Assembly (NCBI GenBank): GCA_900554515.1
Contig: USHN01000001.1
Location: 1-64,000, forward strand
Origin: an uncultured Acidaminococcus sp.
Lineage (GTDB): Bacteria > Bacillota > Negativicutes > Acidaminococcales > Acidaminococcaceae
Reading direction: 5' to 3'
Length of the DNA stretch: 64,000 bases
Positions 52,504 to 61,317 of this stretch are shown here, piece by piece; within the stretch, counting starts at the first letter, position 1, and each line of letters starts with the position of its first letter. The notes under the pieces were generated by a model. That model did no database searches. It was given only the letters and a program-made list of their open reading frames with translations, and had not been told where the DNA came from. The translations under genes were made by a program, and so were the position numbers.

Positions 52504-53112
52504 TTACAGGACTAGAGGCACATCCAGATCCTCCAGCGCATGCCCAGTGGTATCACAGAAACGGACCCGCAGGCTGCCATATTTAGGCAGACGGTTTAAC
52601 GGCAGAAAAACTACGCTTTGCTGGTACAGATCTTCCCTGTCCGTTTGGAGGTTTTTAGGATCCTGCAAGGCCACAGTAACGTTTAACAGCCGTCCAAACC
52701 GTTCTACTTTTGTTATGGCCAGGTTTCCGTCCTTGCCATCGGTGTTCATAGCCGCATACAGGACCAGCTTTCCTTTATAGTCAGGGCCGGAATAGGTCCG
52801 CTGCACATCAGCCACTTTTTCTTCCCCGCGGCTGATCTTTTTGATGCTCCGCACTTCGTCGGTTCCCTGTTGTTTTTCTGCCGTCGGCACAAAAGCAGTC
52901 CCGACAAATCCCGGTACCTTGGCTTCCGCATCATGTTCCCAATCCGCATGAGCCTCCGCAGCCTGGTACAACACTTTTCCATCTTTTACCACCCGGTCAC
53001 TGACAAAGAGCTCCCCGTCTGCCAGTTTTGGTGTTTCTGCAGCATAGGCAGGTGCTGTGCAAGCGGCCAGCACCAGCAGCATGGCCGTCGTTTTTTTCAT
53101 AGTTTTTAGCAT
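52504..53112 (-). CDS. Secreted protein or lipoprotein of unknown function
   Basis: The roughly 200-residue protein starts with a signal sequence (MLKTMKKTTAMLLVLAACTAPAYA). The hydrophobic part ends in LAAC, a possible lipobox, but AYA-AE would also suit signal peptidase I. The mature part is a beta-rich domain with KGKLVLYAAMNTDGKDG and LNVTVALQDPKNL. I recognise no family. A GGGAAGGG site abuts the ATG at 53121, so the ATG at 53112 is better spaced. It has a promoter of its own (TATAAT at 53149-53154). Confidence 0.65.
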   Translation of the reverse strand: MLKTMKKTTAMLLVLAACTAPAYAAETPKLADGELFVSDRVVKDGKVLYQAAEAHADWEHDAEAKVPGFVGTAFVPTAEKQQGTDEVRSIKKISRGEEKVADVQRTYSGPDYKGKLVLYAAMNTDGKDGNLAITKVERFGRLLNVTVALQDPKNLQTDREDLYQQSVVFLPLNRLPKYGSLRVRFCDTTGHALEDLDVPLVL

Positions 53113-53148
53113 ATAATTCATCCCTTCCCGTTTTACTATATCTCTGTT

Positions 53149-53178
53149 ATTATACACGTTTTTTGACTTGTTGGTCAG
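53149..53178 (-). promoter_or_regulatory. Promoter of the unknown secreted-protein gene
   Basis: On the minus strand TATAAT (53149-53154) and a partial -35 CTGACC (53173-53178) are 18 bases apart. Confidence 0.55.
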
Positions 53179-53196
53179 CTGGAAATTGTAACTTAT

Positions 53197-53225
53197 TTGC
53201 ATCCAGTTGTTTTTTCTTCTATAAT
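53197..53225 (+). promoter_or_regulatory. Promoter of the Mrp gene
   Basis: TTGCAT (53197-53202) and TATAAT (53220-53225) are separated by 17 bases, divergent from the neighbouring gene. Confidence 0.75.
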
Positions 53226-53272
53226 GGGGGCAAGGTTGCAATTCATTTAAATTTTCGAGGAGGCATCACATT

Positions 53273-54112
53273 ATGGTGCAGCAAAAACAGCCATATAAAG
53301 CAAAATATGCGCCCAAACAACAGCCCAATCCCCAGGATATTGCCATTGCAGATTTTCTCAGCCATGTGAAACACAAGCTGGTGGTCATGAGCGGTAAAGG
53401 CGGCGTGGGGAAAAGCACGGTTGCAGTAGATCTGGCACTCTTGCTCAGTGCGCGGGGCTATAAAGTAGGCCTGATGGATGTGGATCTCCATGGTCCCAGT
53501 GTCGCCGGCATGCTGGGCTATATGGGTAAGCGCGTACAAGTCGAAGGGGAAAAACTGATTCCGTTTCATTACAACGACAATCTGGAATTTATTTCCGCCC
53601 AAGGATTCTTAGCACAGGAAGACGATGCGCTCATCTGGAGAGGTCCGCTTAAAATTGGTGCCATTCGGCAGTTCATGAGCGATACCAAGTGGGATCCCCT
53701 GGATTACCTGGTAATTGACTGCCCTCCCGGCACAGGAGATGAACCGCTGACGGTTATTCAAACCATTCCCGATGCCCAGGCGATTATCGTCACCACCCCC
53801 CAGAAGGTGGCGCTGGATGATGTGCGCAAATCCCTGAAATTCTGCCAGCTGGGAAATATCAAAGTCCGCGGCATCATCGAAAATATGAGCGGATTTATTT
53901 GCCCCCACTGCGGACAGGAAGTGGATATTTTTAAATCCGGCGGCGGTAAAGCCTTGGCCGAAGAAAAAGGTCTGCCATTTTTGGGGAAAATCCCCATTGA
54001 TCCCCAGGTAGTCAGTGCCGAAGATGACGGCAGCCCCCTGGAACATTTAAGCGAAGCCAGCCAAAAAGCCCTGGATACCATTGTGGACAACGTACTGGCC
54101 GCGGATAAGTAA
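53273..54112 (+). CDS. Mrp/ApbC-type Fe-S cluster carrier ATPase
   Basis: This 279-residue P-loop protein of the Mrp/NBP35 family helps load iron-sulfur clusters. The deviant Walker A GKGGVGKST, DVDLHGPS, CPPGTGDEP and the cluster-binding pair CPHC are all visible. The N-terminal 30 residues are Gln/Pro/Lys-rich and lack the DUF59 domain found in some members. The ATG follows GAGGAGG. Many iron-sulfur enzymes here (PFOR, ThiC, TtcA) fit such a helper. Confidence 0.9.
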   Translation: MVQQKQPYKAKYAPKQQPNPQDIAIADFLSHVKHKLVVMSGKGGVGKSTVAVDLALLLSARGYKVGLMDVDLHGPSVAGMLGYMGKRVQVEGEKLIPFHYNDNLEFISAQGFLAQEDDALIWRGPLKIGAIRQFMSDTKWDPLDYLVIDCPPGTGDEPLTVIQTIPDAQAIIVTTPQKVALDDVRKSLKFCQLGNIKVRGIIENMSGFICPHCGQEVDIFKSGGGKALAEEKGLPFLGKIPIDPQVVSAEDDGSPLEHLSEASQKALDTIVDNVLAADK

Positions 54113-54127
54113 ATAGCGAACAATGTA

Positions 54128-54163
54128 AAAACCAGTTTTCTGCCAAAACAGAAAGCTGGTTTT
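54128..54163. terminator. Bidirectional terminator
   Basis: The stem AAAACCAG-TTTTCTG pairs with CAGAAAG-CTGGTTTT around CCAAAA. It separates the convergent Mrp and symporter genes. Confidence 0.8.
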
Positions 54164-54171
54164 ATGTTATG

Positions 54172-55410
54172 CTATATGTTTTCTTCCACGGGATTTTTCA
54201 TGGTTCCTTCGGTTCTGGCAATGATAACGGCACTGGCAGCATCCCCCACGATATTGGGAATAACCCGGCCCATGTTCAAAATCCGATCAATTCCTGCCAA
54301 TAGGCCGATGGCCTCCATAGGCAGATGGGCAGAACTCAAAACAATGGTCAGCATCACAAGGCCGGAGCCAGGAATCCCTGCCGTGCCCACCGCCGCCAAA
54401 GTAGCAGACACCATAACCATAGCCTGATCCATGGCTGTTAAATGCACCCCAAAAATTTCTGCGGTAAAAACCACCGCTACCGCTTCATAGATAGCCGTCC
54501 CGTTCATATTCATGACAGCGCCAAAAGGAATGACAAAGTTTGCGGTGTCCTCATCCACACCTAAATTCTTTGTACATTGCAAGTTGATAGGAATAGTTGC
54601 TACTGAGGAACACGTAGCGAAAACAAATGCCATGGCTTCTTTCATAGTCTTTAAAAAACGGAGAGGAGAAATGTGTCCGATAACGCCGGCCATAATACCC
54701 GCTTGCGCCACAATGACATACAGGAATCCAGCCAGATACAGAGCTGCAATACATTTCAGATAAGGGATCATAATGGCGGAGCCATTCTTGCCTACGACAG
54801 TAGCCATCAGCCCAAACACGCCATAGGGAGTAAATTCAAGTACCATATTGGTCAGATACCCCATCACATCTTTCCCTACACGGAAAATATTCAGGAGCGG
54901 CTCCCCTTTCTTCCCCATTTTCATCAGGCAAAATCCCAGCAGCAGGGCAAAGAAAATAATCTGCAGCAGGTTCTGTTCTGCTAAAGAGTTAAACGGATTG
55001 GATGGGATGATATTCACCAGCGTGCCGATGAGAGAGACATCCTTTCCCGCTTTTTTCACCGGAGCGATTGTATTGGATAAATCCACCCCGGTTCCCACAT
55101 GGAACAGATTGGCGAAAAATAATCCCACCACAATGGCGGCAGCAGTAGAAATGAGAAAACTGGCAACAGTCTTAGCGCCCATACGGCCTAACTTTTTCCC
55201 GTCTCCCACATCAGCAGCGGCGACCACCAAAAGACACAGTACCATAGGCGCTACCACCATAGTCAGCAGGCGGGTTAGAATCGTCCCTAATGGATTTAAT
55301 ACTGCTGCCTTCGGTCCAAAAATCAGCCCTACTGCAATTCCAAGTACAAATCCTATCATAATCCGCGTAAACAAACTCCACTTATTCCACCGTTTTAAGA
55401 ACAACCCCAT
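54172..55410 (-). CDS. Dicarboxylate/amino acid:cation symporter (DAACS family)
   Basis: This 412-residue membrane protein of the GltP/DctA/SstT fold has about eight helices and two hairpins. The conserved motifs are ATCSSVATIP (hairpin 1), NMNGTAIYE (helix 7), GIPGSGLVM (hairpin 2) and GIDRILNMGRVIPNIVGDA (helix 8). The last motif has Asp where many family members coordinate substrate. Glutamate, aspartate and C4-dicarboxylates are candidates. The uxaA gene ends 43 bases upstream on the same strand, so the pair is likely an operon. Confidence 0.9.
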   Translation of the reverse strand: MGLFLKRWNKWSLFTRIMIGFVLGIAVGLIFGPKAAVLNPLGTILTRLLTMVVAPMVLCLLVVAAADVGDGKKLGRMGAKTVASFLISTAAAIVVGLFFANLFHVGTGVDLSNTIAPVKKAGKDVSLIGTLVNIIPSNPFNSLAEQNLLQIIFFALLLGFCLMKMGKKGEPLLNIFRVGKDVMGYLTNMVLEFTPYGVFGLMATVVGKNGSAIMIPYLKCIAALYLAGFLYVIVAQAGIMAGVIGHISPLRFLKTMKEAMAFVFATCSSVATIPINLQCTKNLGVDEDTANFVIPFGAVMNMNGTAIYEAVAVVFTAEIFGVHLTAMDQAMVMVSATLAAVGTAGIPGSGLVMLTIVLSSAHLPMEAIGLLAGIDRILNMGRVIPNIVGDAASAVIIARTEGTMKNPVEENI

Positions 55411-55453
55411 TTTTCTCCCTCTTTCTTCCTAACCAATTTTTGTCAATACCTGC

Positions 55454-56965
55454 TTACACAAAACGGCACACATGGTCCACCGCAATATCAGAGAAACCAA
55501 AGGCTTCTGCCTTCGTTAATTTCCCATTGGCTACCTGCTGCAGTACATCAACCAGTTCCCGCCCCATCTGCTGATAAGTTTTTTCGCCCCGGATAATTGC
55601 GCTTAAATCTACATCCATATTGTCTTCCATTTTCCGGTACGTCTGCCCATTTGCCGTGACTTTCAGCACGGGAACAATGGCATTTCCTGTAGGAGTGCCC
55701 CGGCCAGTAGTAAAAACTACGGCTTGACAGCCGGCTGCCACCATGCTGGTCACCGAAGAAATATCATACCCGGCTGTATCCATCACCAATGCACCTTTTT
55801 GGGTAGGTTTCACAGCCTGCTCCAAGACTTCCTGAATGGGGCGGGTTCCTCCTTTGCGGATACAGCCCAGGCTCTTTTCATCCAGCGTAGAAAGTCCGCC
55901 TGCCTTGTTTCCCGGTGTGGGCTGTCCAGCACGGCAATCCTGACCGGCCCCGGCCAAGTGCTTTTCATATGCTTCGCAAACTTGGATAATCTGGTTATGA
56001 ATTTCCGGAGTAGCTGCTCGTTTGGCCAGAATATGTTCTCCTCCAATCCATTCTATGGATTCGCTCATCATACTGGTTGCCCCCAGGTCTACCAGAATAT
56101 CACTGGCTTCCCCCACTGCTGGGTTACTGGCAATACCGCTGGTAGCATCAGAGCCCCCACATTCAATCCCTAAGAAAAATTCCGACATGGGGAACAGCTC
56201 TTTTTGCTGCATACCCGCAGCCTGTGCCATATCCCGTGCTGCCCGCGTGGCTTTTTCAATCGTTTTCAGCGTCCCTCCTTCATCCTGGATACCAAAATCC
56301 ACCACCGGTTTAGAGGTCATTGCCCGGATTTTATCTCCTAGTTCTTTATGTCCTACCGTTTCGCATCCCAACCCAATAATCACAACGCCATATACATTGG
56401 GATTGCAGGCAAATCCCGTCAACACTTTCTGACTCATGGCAGTATTGGCCGCCACGTCGCTGCACCCTGTATTAAAAACAATATTAACAGCACCACGCAC
56501 CTGACTTGCTACAACCCGGGCACTTTCACTGCCACAAGCACAGGTTGGCAGAATCAGCACGTGATTCCGGATCCCTGGCCGCCCTTCTGCCCTGCGGTAA
56601 CCCCAAAACTCCATAGTCTTTAGGGACGGATCGCCGGCCGACTGGATAGCTTCCGTTTTCCAAGTAGTATCCACCATCTCATTTTCATAGTGGCGGGGTA
56701 CACTTTTTAAATTCTGGTCCGAGACCCAATGTCCTTTGGCCACGGCCTGAACTAATTTTCCTAAGCTTTCCCCATATTTGATAATCTCTTCCCCAGCTGC
56801 CAAATCTCTCAAGGCGATTTTATGGCAGTAAGGAATTTTATCTTCTGCTGTAAGAGTCTTTGCCGCTCCTTGCTCTTGATAACAAACTTCATTTCCCGCA
56901 GAAACTTCTTCCACGCAAGTCACCACATTGTCCTTAGAATCCATAAGCAACGCATTGATTTTCAT
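55454..56965 (-). CDS. UxaA-family hydrolyase (altronate dehydratase-like)
   Basis: The 503-residue enzyme has an N-terminal SAF domain (about 1-95, with HKIALRDLAAGEEIIKYGE) and the UxaA C-terminal catalytic domain, containing CACGSES, NTGCSDVAANTAMSQKVL, GLGCETVGHKEL and ECGGSDATSGI. The family includes altronate, galactarate and related dehydratases. No hexuronate-pathway gene is near; instead a dicarboxylate-type symporter follows and a LysR gene is divergent. The true substrate may therefore be another hydroxy acid. The start is ATG behind GGGAGGGG. Confidence 0.85.
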   Translation of the reverse strand: MKINALLMDSKDNVVTCVEEVSAGNEVCYQEQGAAKTLTAEDKIPYCHKIALRDLAAGEEIIKYGESLGKLVQAVAKGHWVSDQNLKSVPRHYENEMVDTTWKTEAIQSAGDPSLKTMEFWGYRRAEGRPGIRNHVLILPTCACGSESARVVASQVRGAVNIVFNTGCSDVAANTAMSQKVLTGFACNPNVYGVVIIGLGCETVGHKELGDKIRAMTSKPVVDFGIQDEGGTLKTIEKATRAARDMAQAAGMQQKELFPMSEFFLGIECGGSDATSGIASNPAVGEASDILVDLGATSMMSESIEWIGGEHILAKRAATPEIHNQIIQVCEAYEKHLAGAGQDCRAGQPTPGNKAGGLSTLDEKSLGCIRKGGTRPIQEVLEQAVKPTQKGALVMDTAGYDISSVTSMVAAGCQAVVFTTGRGTPTGNAIVPVLKVTANGQTYRKMEDNMDVDLSAIIRGEKTYQQMGRELVDVLQQVANGKLTKAEAFGFSDIAVDHVCRFV

Positions 56966-57046
56966 TTCTTCCCCTCCCGCTTTCTTAATTTTCTGATAAT
57001 ATGATATCCATTATGCTTCATAAGTTCAATTTTGTGTTGTTTACAG

Positions 57047-57069
57047 TAGTATAAATATTATTTATACTA
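57047..57069. promoter_or_regulatory. 23-base perfect palindrome in the uxaA-lysR divergent region
   Basis: TAGTATAAATA-T-TATTTATACTA forms exact 11-base arms around one base, 26 bases before the lysR ATG. It fits a LysR-type operator (T-N11-A form) and overlaps possible -10 elements for lysR. Confidence 0.75.
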
Positions 57070-57094
57070 TATAAAAAAGAAGGGAGTGAGGACA

Positions 57095-58033
57095 ATGGAA
57101 CTAGAGTATGAATATATCCTGACAGTATGCGAAACCGGCAGTTTTTCCAAAGCAGCAGAAAAATTGCAGATGACCCAGCCTGCGCTGAGTATGGCTATCC
57201 ATAAAGCAGAAGTTCGTATCGGGCGTCCCTTGTTTGATCGGAAAAAGCGCCCATTACAGCTAACTGTAGCAGGAAGAATCTATATAGCAGGAATCACGCA
57301 AATTAAACATGTGGAAGAAGGCATGCAGCGCCAAATCCAAGACTTGGACCAACTGCTTACTGGTTCGCTCAGTATCGGAGGGTCCCATTACTTAAACGCC
57401 AGGATTCTGCCGCCCGTCCTTTCCGCTTTTAATAAGCAGTATCCCGGTATTCATTTGCATCTTTTGGAAAGCAGTGCGGCACAGCTTGCAGCTATGCTTA
57501 AAGAACAAACTGTAGATTTAACATTTAGCTGTGACCCGGTTTTTCTCCAACAATTTAAACGCTACAGCGTATTCCACGACCAGATTCTCCTGGCAGTCCC
57601 GGCAGAGGATGCTTTTAATCAGCAATATGCCACCTATACCTTGACTGCACCCCAGATTCTGGTTGGAAAACATCTGGAGAAAAATTGTCCTCGTCTGCCG
57701 CTTGCATCTCTTTCCCAGCTTGCCTTTATTTTGTTAAAGCCAGGAAACAATCTCCATGACCGGGTAGGAGAATTTTTCCAAGAAGCCCATATCATGCCCC
57801 AGATCAAGCTGGAAATTTCCCAAATCGTTACGGCCTATCACCTGGCGGCAGCGGGACTGGCCGCTACCTTTATTTGTGACCGCGTGGTAGGAAAAGACTC
57901 GTCTTCTCTTCGGTTTTACGCCTTGGACGCACCTCATACAGACCGGGAATTTTACATTCTGCGCCCCCATACAGCCTATATGCCCAGAGCAGCCCGCGCC
58001 TTTATTGCTTTCTGCCGGAAAGAATTAGCTTAA
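57095..58033 (+). CDS. LysR-family transcriptional regulator
   Basis: The 312-residue protein has the LysR helix-turn-helix at residues about 1-60 (FSKAAEKLQMTQPALSMAIHKAE, ... LFDRKKRPLQLTVAG), followed by a two-lobed effector-binding domain. The ATG at 57095, 8 bases after GGGAG, is preferred over GTG at 57086. It is divergent from the uxaA-symporter pair and probably controls it. The terminator after it separates it from the convergent dehydrogenase gene. Confidence 0.9.
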   Translation: MELEYEYILTVCETGSFSKAAEKLQMTQPALSMAIHKAEVRIGRPLFDRKKRPLQLTVAGRIYIAGITQIKHVEEGMQRQIQDLDQLLTGSLSIGGSHYLNARILPPVLSAFNKQYPGIHLHLLESSAAQLAAMLKEQTVDLTFSCDPVFLQQFKRYSVFHDQILLAVPAEDAFNQQYATYTLTAPQILVGKHLEKNCPRLPLASLSQLAFILLKPGNNLHDRVGEFFQEAHIMPQIKLEISQIVTAYHLAAAGLAATFICDRVVGKDSSSLRFYALDAPHTDREFYILRPHTAYMPRAARAFIAFCRKELA

Positions 58034-58036
58034 AGG

Positions 58037-58079
58037 GCAAAAAAATACCAGCGTTTTAGCGACGCTGGTATTTTTTTGC
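58037..58079. terminator. Bidirectional terminator
   Basis: The 17-base stem GCAAAAAAATACCAGCG / CGCTGGTATTTTTTTGC has a loop of nine bases and T runs on both strands, between convergent genes. Confidence 0.85.
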
Positions 58080-58084
58080 TCGTA

Positions 58085-59044
58085 TTATTTTTTCCAAATG
58101 GCTTCTGCTTTTTTGATGTTGTCCCGGATGGACTGGCAGCAGGCTAAGAATTCTTCTTTTTCGTTATCAGGGAGATTGTATTCCATCACCTGTTCCGCAC
58201 CGTCTGCTCCGATTACAGCCGGGCAGCCGCAGTAAATATCGTCGACACCGTATTGTCCGGAAAGATGGACGCTGGCAGGCATGATCTTCTTGGCATCGTG
58301 ATAGACCAACGAGGCCAGGGTTACAGCGGTAGCAGCAATTCCGTATTCGGTGCATTGCTTTCCGGCAAAGGTAACCCAGCCGCCTTTAATGGTCCGCTCT
58401 TTGATTTCTTCTTTATCGAAAACAAAGCGGGGATCTTTTTCCATTTCCACAAGGGGTTTCGCACCAAACCGCACCAAGGACCAGGGCACCATCTGGTGGT
58501 TGCCGTGCTCTCCCATCATATAAGCGGTAAAAGCATGATGATCCAATCCGGTCTGTTGGGAAATGGCGCTCACCAGCCGTGAAGTATCCAACCCGGTGCC
58601 GGTGCCAAACACATGATTATACGGCAGACCGCTGAGTTTTTGAATCAAATCCGTAATCACATCGCAGGGATTGGTGATATTGATAAAGATCCCTTTAAAA
58701 CCGCCGGCCATGATTTTGGGAATATAGTCCTTCACCTGGGCCGCAGTAAAATGCATCTCATCATCCCTATCCAGCGAGTTGATCAGCAAAGTAATCTTCC
58801 CCACTGCGTTGATAATGATATCGCAGTCAGCCAGTTCTTCATAGGAGGCAATCACATAATCCACTTTGTGGGGCATGTAAATGACTGCATCCATACAGTC
58901 CTGCCGTTCACTTTTGGCCTTCTGCTCATTGAGATCGCACAGCTTCACCACATCTGCCACACCGGTAAGCCCCAAAGTATAGGCCACATGGGCGCCCACG
59001 TGGCCCAAACCCACAACACCAACTACTCTCTTTTTAAAGCTCAT
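58085..59044 (-). CDS. L-2-hydroxyacid dehydrogenase of the lactate/malate family (L-2-hydroxyisocaproate dehydrogenase-like)
   Basis: The 319-residue Rossmann enzyme has the NAD motif VGLGHVGAHVAYTLG, the NITNPCDV loop, and the catalytic His in GEHGNHQMVPWS. The KGGWVTFAGKQCTEYGIAATAV segment resembles L-2-hydroxyisocaproate dehydrogenase rather than classical LDH or MDH. Reduction of a branched 2-oxo acid is likely; pyruvate or oxaloacetate are alternatives. The SD-based start is ATG at 59044. Confidence 0.83.
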   Translation of the reverse strand: MSFKKRVVGVVGLGHVGAHVAYTLGLTGVADVVKLCDLNEQKAKSERQDCMDAVIYMPHKVDYVIASYEELADCDIIINAVGKITLLINSLDRDDEMHFTAAQVKDYIPKIMAGGFKGIFINITNPCDVITDLIQKLSGLPYNHVFGTGTGLDTSRLVSAISQQTGLDHHAFTAYMMGEHGNHQMVPWSLVRFGAKPLVEMEKDPRFVFDKEEIKERTIKGGWVTFAGKQCTEYGIAATAVTLASLVYHDAKKIMPASVHLSGQYGVDDIYCGCPAVIGADGAEQVMEYNLPDNEKEEFLACCQSIRDNIKKAEAIWKK

Positions 59045-59082
59045 ACTCATCAACCTTCCCTTGTATGCTGTATGCTATTAAT

Positions 59083-59115
59083 GGTGACTATATCACCAAA
59101 ATTATGCTTTGGCAA
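59083..59115 (-). promoter_or_regulatory. Promoter of the hydroxyacid dehydrogenase with inverted repeat
   Basis: On the minus strand TTGCCA (59110-59115) and TATAGT (59087-59092) are 17 bases apart. The -10 lies inside the inverted repeat GGTGA-CTATA-TCACC (59083-59097), a possible operator. Confidence 0.6.
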
Positions 59116-59152
59116 CATTTTCATACACATCAGGAAGAAATTGACTAGCTTT

Positions 59153-59455
59153 TTATTTATTTTTGTTACAATGCTTACGATTGGGATTGCGAGGGAACCA
59201 ACCTTTTTCCACCCGTTTTTCCTGCTGGAACAGTTCCACGATGCTCCACAAAAAGGTCATTCCCAAAATGGCCCATAGACCGCTTTCCAAGTCGCTTGCG
59301 GAAAAAAGGGAATAGCCCAACGCCATCACTCCCAGCGCCAGGAACAGCGGCCAGATGTTTTTGGAGAAATAATACTCTCCTTTAATGACCACCACATGGA
59401 ATGCTCCAATCAGCACAAAGGTGAATGCTCCCATTGCCAAGCCAAATGTATTCAT
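59153..59455 (-). CDS. DUF4491-family membrane protein
   Basis: The 100-residue protein has three hydrophobic segments and a basic tail ending near EKRVEKGWFPRNPNRK. The FHVVVIKGEYYFSKNIWPLFLALG segment and that tail match DUF4491, a family with no known function. It begins 33 bases after pyk and is probably co-transcribed. The ribosome site is weak. Confidence 0.85.
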   Translation of the reverse strand: MNTFGLAMGAFTFVLIGAFHVVVIKGEYYFSKNIWPLFLALGVMALGYSLFSASDLESGLWAILGMTFLWSIVELFQQEKRVEKGWFPRNPNRKHCNKNK

Positions 59456-59488
59456 GATGCATTATATCCATCCCGGTCTCGCTGCTAC

Positions 59489-61237
59489 TTATTTGACGTT
59501 AATCCGGCCTGCGAATATAGTCCCTGTGGATACATCCAGCGTGACCATGTCCCCATTCTCCACTGTGTCCATGGCGTCTTTGGCTCCCACAATAACAGGA
59601 ATACCGTAATTAATGCCAATAATAGCTGCAGGAGAGGTAAAGCCCCCTTCTTCCGCAATAATCCCGCCGGCCTGGGCCGCGGTTGTCCCCATTTCATTTT
59701 CCAGGGCCGCCACACACAGAATCATTCCCGGCTTGAATTTAGCCAGATCGGATTTCTTTTCTACTTTGCACACAATGCCGCTGGCGGGTTTCTTACCAAT
59801 ACCCTGCCCACGGGTTATTTTTCTTCCCACATTGATCACCCGGATTAAATTCGTACTGCCCACTTTGCCTACTGCGCGGCCAGCTGTAACTACTACGGAA
59901 TCCCCTTTGTGGAGTAGCTCTGCTTTCATAGCACGATCCAAAGAATCTTCAATCAAGGCATCGGAATTCGATTCCTTGCCGCCTTTTAACGGCGTTACGC
60001 CCCAATATAACGTCATGCGCCGTAAACTTTCGTCCAGGGGAGACACAGCCACCACAGGCGCTTTAGGACGATATTTTGCTACCATCCGGGCAGTGTATCC
60101 GCTTTCTGTGATGGGCATAATGGCATTGGCTTCCAGTTCCTGGGCAATCTGCACTGTTGCATGGCTGATGGCAGCCGTGGTCTGAATCTGTTCTCCCATA
60201 CCTTTATGTTCAAACACCTTGACATAATCAATGGCTCTTTCTGTGCGTTTAGCAATACGGGCCATGGTCTGCACTGCTTCCAGCGGATATTTCCCAGAAG
60301 CGGTTTCCCCGCTGAGCATAATGGCATCCGTGCCGTCAAAAATGGAGTTAGCTACGTCACTGGCCTCGGCACGGGTTGCATGATAATTGCTGATCATGCT
60401 TTCCAGCATTTGGGTCGCCGTGACTACTGGTTTTCCCAGTGCGTTGCATTTAGCGATAATCTCTTTTTGGACAATGGGCACATCTTCCATGGGGATTTCT
60501 ACGCCCAAATCGCCCCGGGCCACCATAATCCCATCGCACACTTCCAGGATGGCATCAATATTGTCCACGCCTTCCTGATTTTCGATTTTCGCCAGAATCC
60601 CCATATGGGAACCCAGACTTTCTAGAAGCCGGCGAATTTGCAACGCATCATGAGCATTGCGGACAAAGGACGCTGCTACATAGTCCATCCCCTGCTGGGC
60701 AGCAAAAGTAATATCCGATACGTCCGCTTCACTCAAAAAGGGCATTTTCAAAAAGGCCCCTGGCACGGCCACCCGTTTCCGGGAAGAGATTTCTCCGCCA
60801 TTGGTTACAACGGTCCGAATCTCCGTATCCGTGGTAGAAACCACTTCCAAGGTCTCTTTCCCATCATTCAGCCAGATGGTATCCCCTTTTTTCACGTCCT
60901 GAGGCAGCCCTTTATAATTGACATGAGCTTTTTCCACGGTGCCTTCCACATCTTCCGTGGTCAGTGTAAAGGGTTTGCCTTCTTCCAGCAGTACAGCATC
61001 GTCCTTAAACAGGCCCAGCCGCATTTCCGGTCCTTTGGTATCTGCCACATAGCCGATAATCCGCCCGGTTTCTTTTTCTGCTTCTTTCAAAAGCTGCAAC
61101 CGGGTAGCACATTCCCCATGGGTTCCATGGGAAAAATTAAACCGGGCCAGATCCATTCCGGCATTAATCATATTGACCAGCAGCTCTTTTTTATCGGTAG
61201 CCGGTCCCAACGTACAGATAATTTTTGTTTTCTTCAT
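59489..61237 (-). CDS. pyk: Pyruvate kinase with C-terminal PEP-utiliser-like domain
   Basis: Pyruvate kinase makes ATP and pyruvate from PEP. The 582-residue chain is longer than the usual 470 because of a C-terminal PEP-utilising-enzyme mobile domain (from about 500: GTTAAQAGGIIAEEGGFTSPAAI), as in Bacillus pyruvate kinases. The catalytic signatures KIENQEGVDNID and MVARGDLGVEI are present. The ATG has a GGGGGAC site. A terminator separates it from etfA upstream. Confidence 0.95.
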   Translation of the reverse strand: MKKTKIICTLGPATDKKELLVNMINAGMDLARFNFSHGTHGECATRLQLLKEAEKETGRIIGYVADTKGPEMRLGLFKDDAVLLEEGKPFTLTTEDVEGTVEKAHVNYKGLPQDVKKGDTIWLNDGKETLEVVSTTDTEIRTVVTNGGEISSRKRVAVPGAFLKMPFLSEADVSDITFAAQQGMDYVAASFVRNAHDALQIRRLLESLGSHMGILAKIENQEGVDNIDAILEVCDGIMVARGDLGVEIPMEDVPIVQKEIIAKCNALGKPVVTATQMLESMISNYHATRAEASDVANSIFDGTDAIMLSGETASGKYPLEAVQTMARIAKRTERAIDYVKVFEHKGMGEQIQTTAAISHATVQIAQELEANAIMPITESGYTARMVAKYRPKAPVVAVSPLDESLRRMTLYWGVTPLKGGKESNSDALIEDSLDRAMKAELLHKGDSVVVTAGRAVGKVGSTNLIRVINVGRKITRGQGIGKKPASGIVCKVEKKSDLAKFKPGMILCVAALENEMGTTAAQAGGIIAEEGGFTSPAAIIGINYGIPVIVGAKDAMDTVENGDMVTLDVSTGTIFAGRINVK

Positions 61238-61266
61238 AAAAAGTCCCCCTCTAAGACTTTTCTCTA

Positions 61267-61301
61267 AAAAAAGTCCGGACTCTCACAGCCCGGACTTTTT
61301 T
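61267..61301 (-). terminator. Terminator of etfBA
   Basis: AAAAAAGTCCGG (61267-61278) pairs with CCGGACTTTTTT (61290-61301), 17 bases after the etfA stop. Confidence 0.85.
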
Positions 61302-61317
61302 CCTATGAAATTATACC

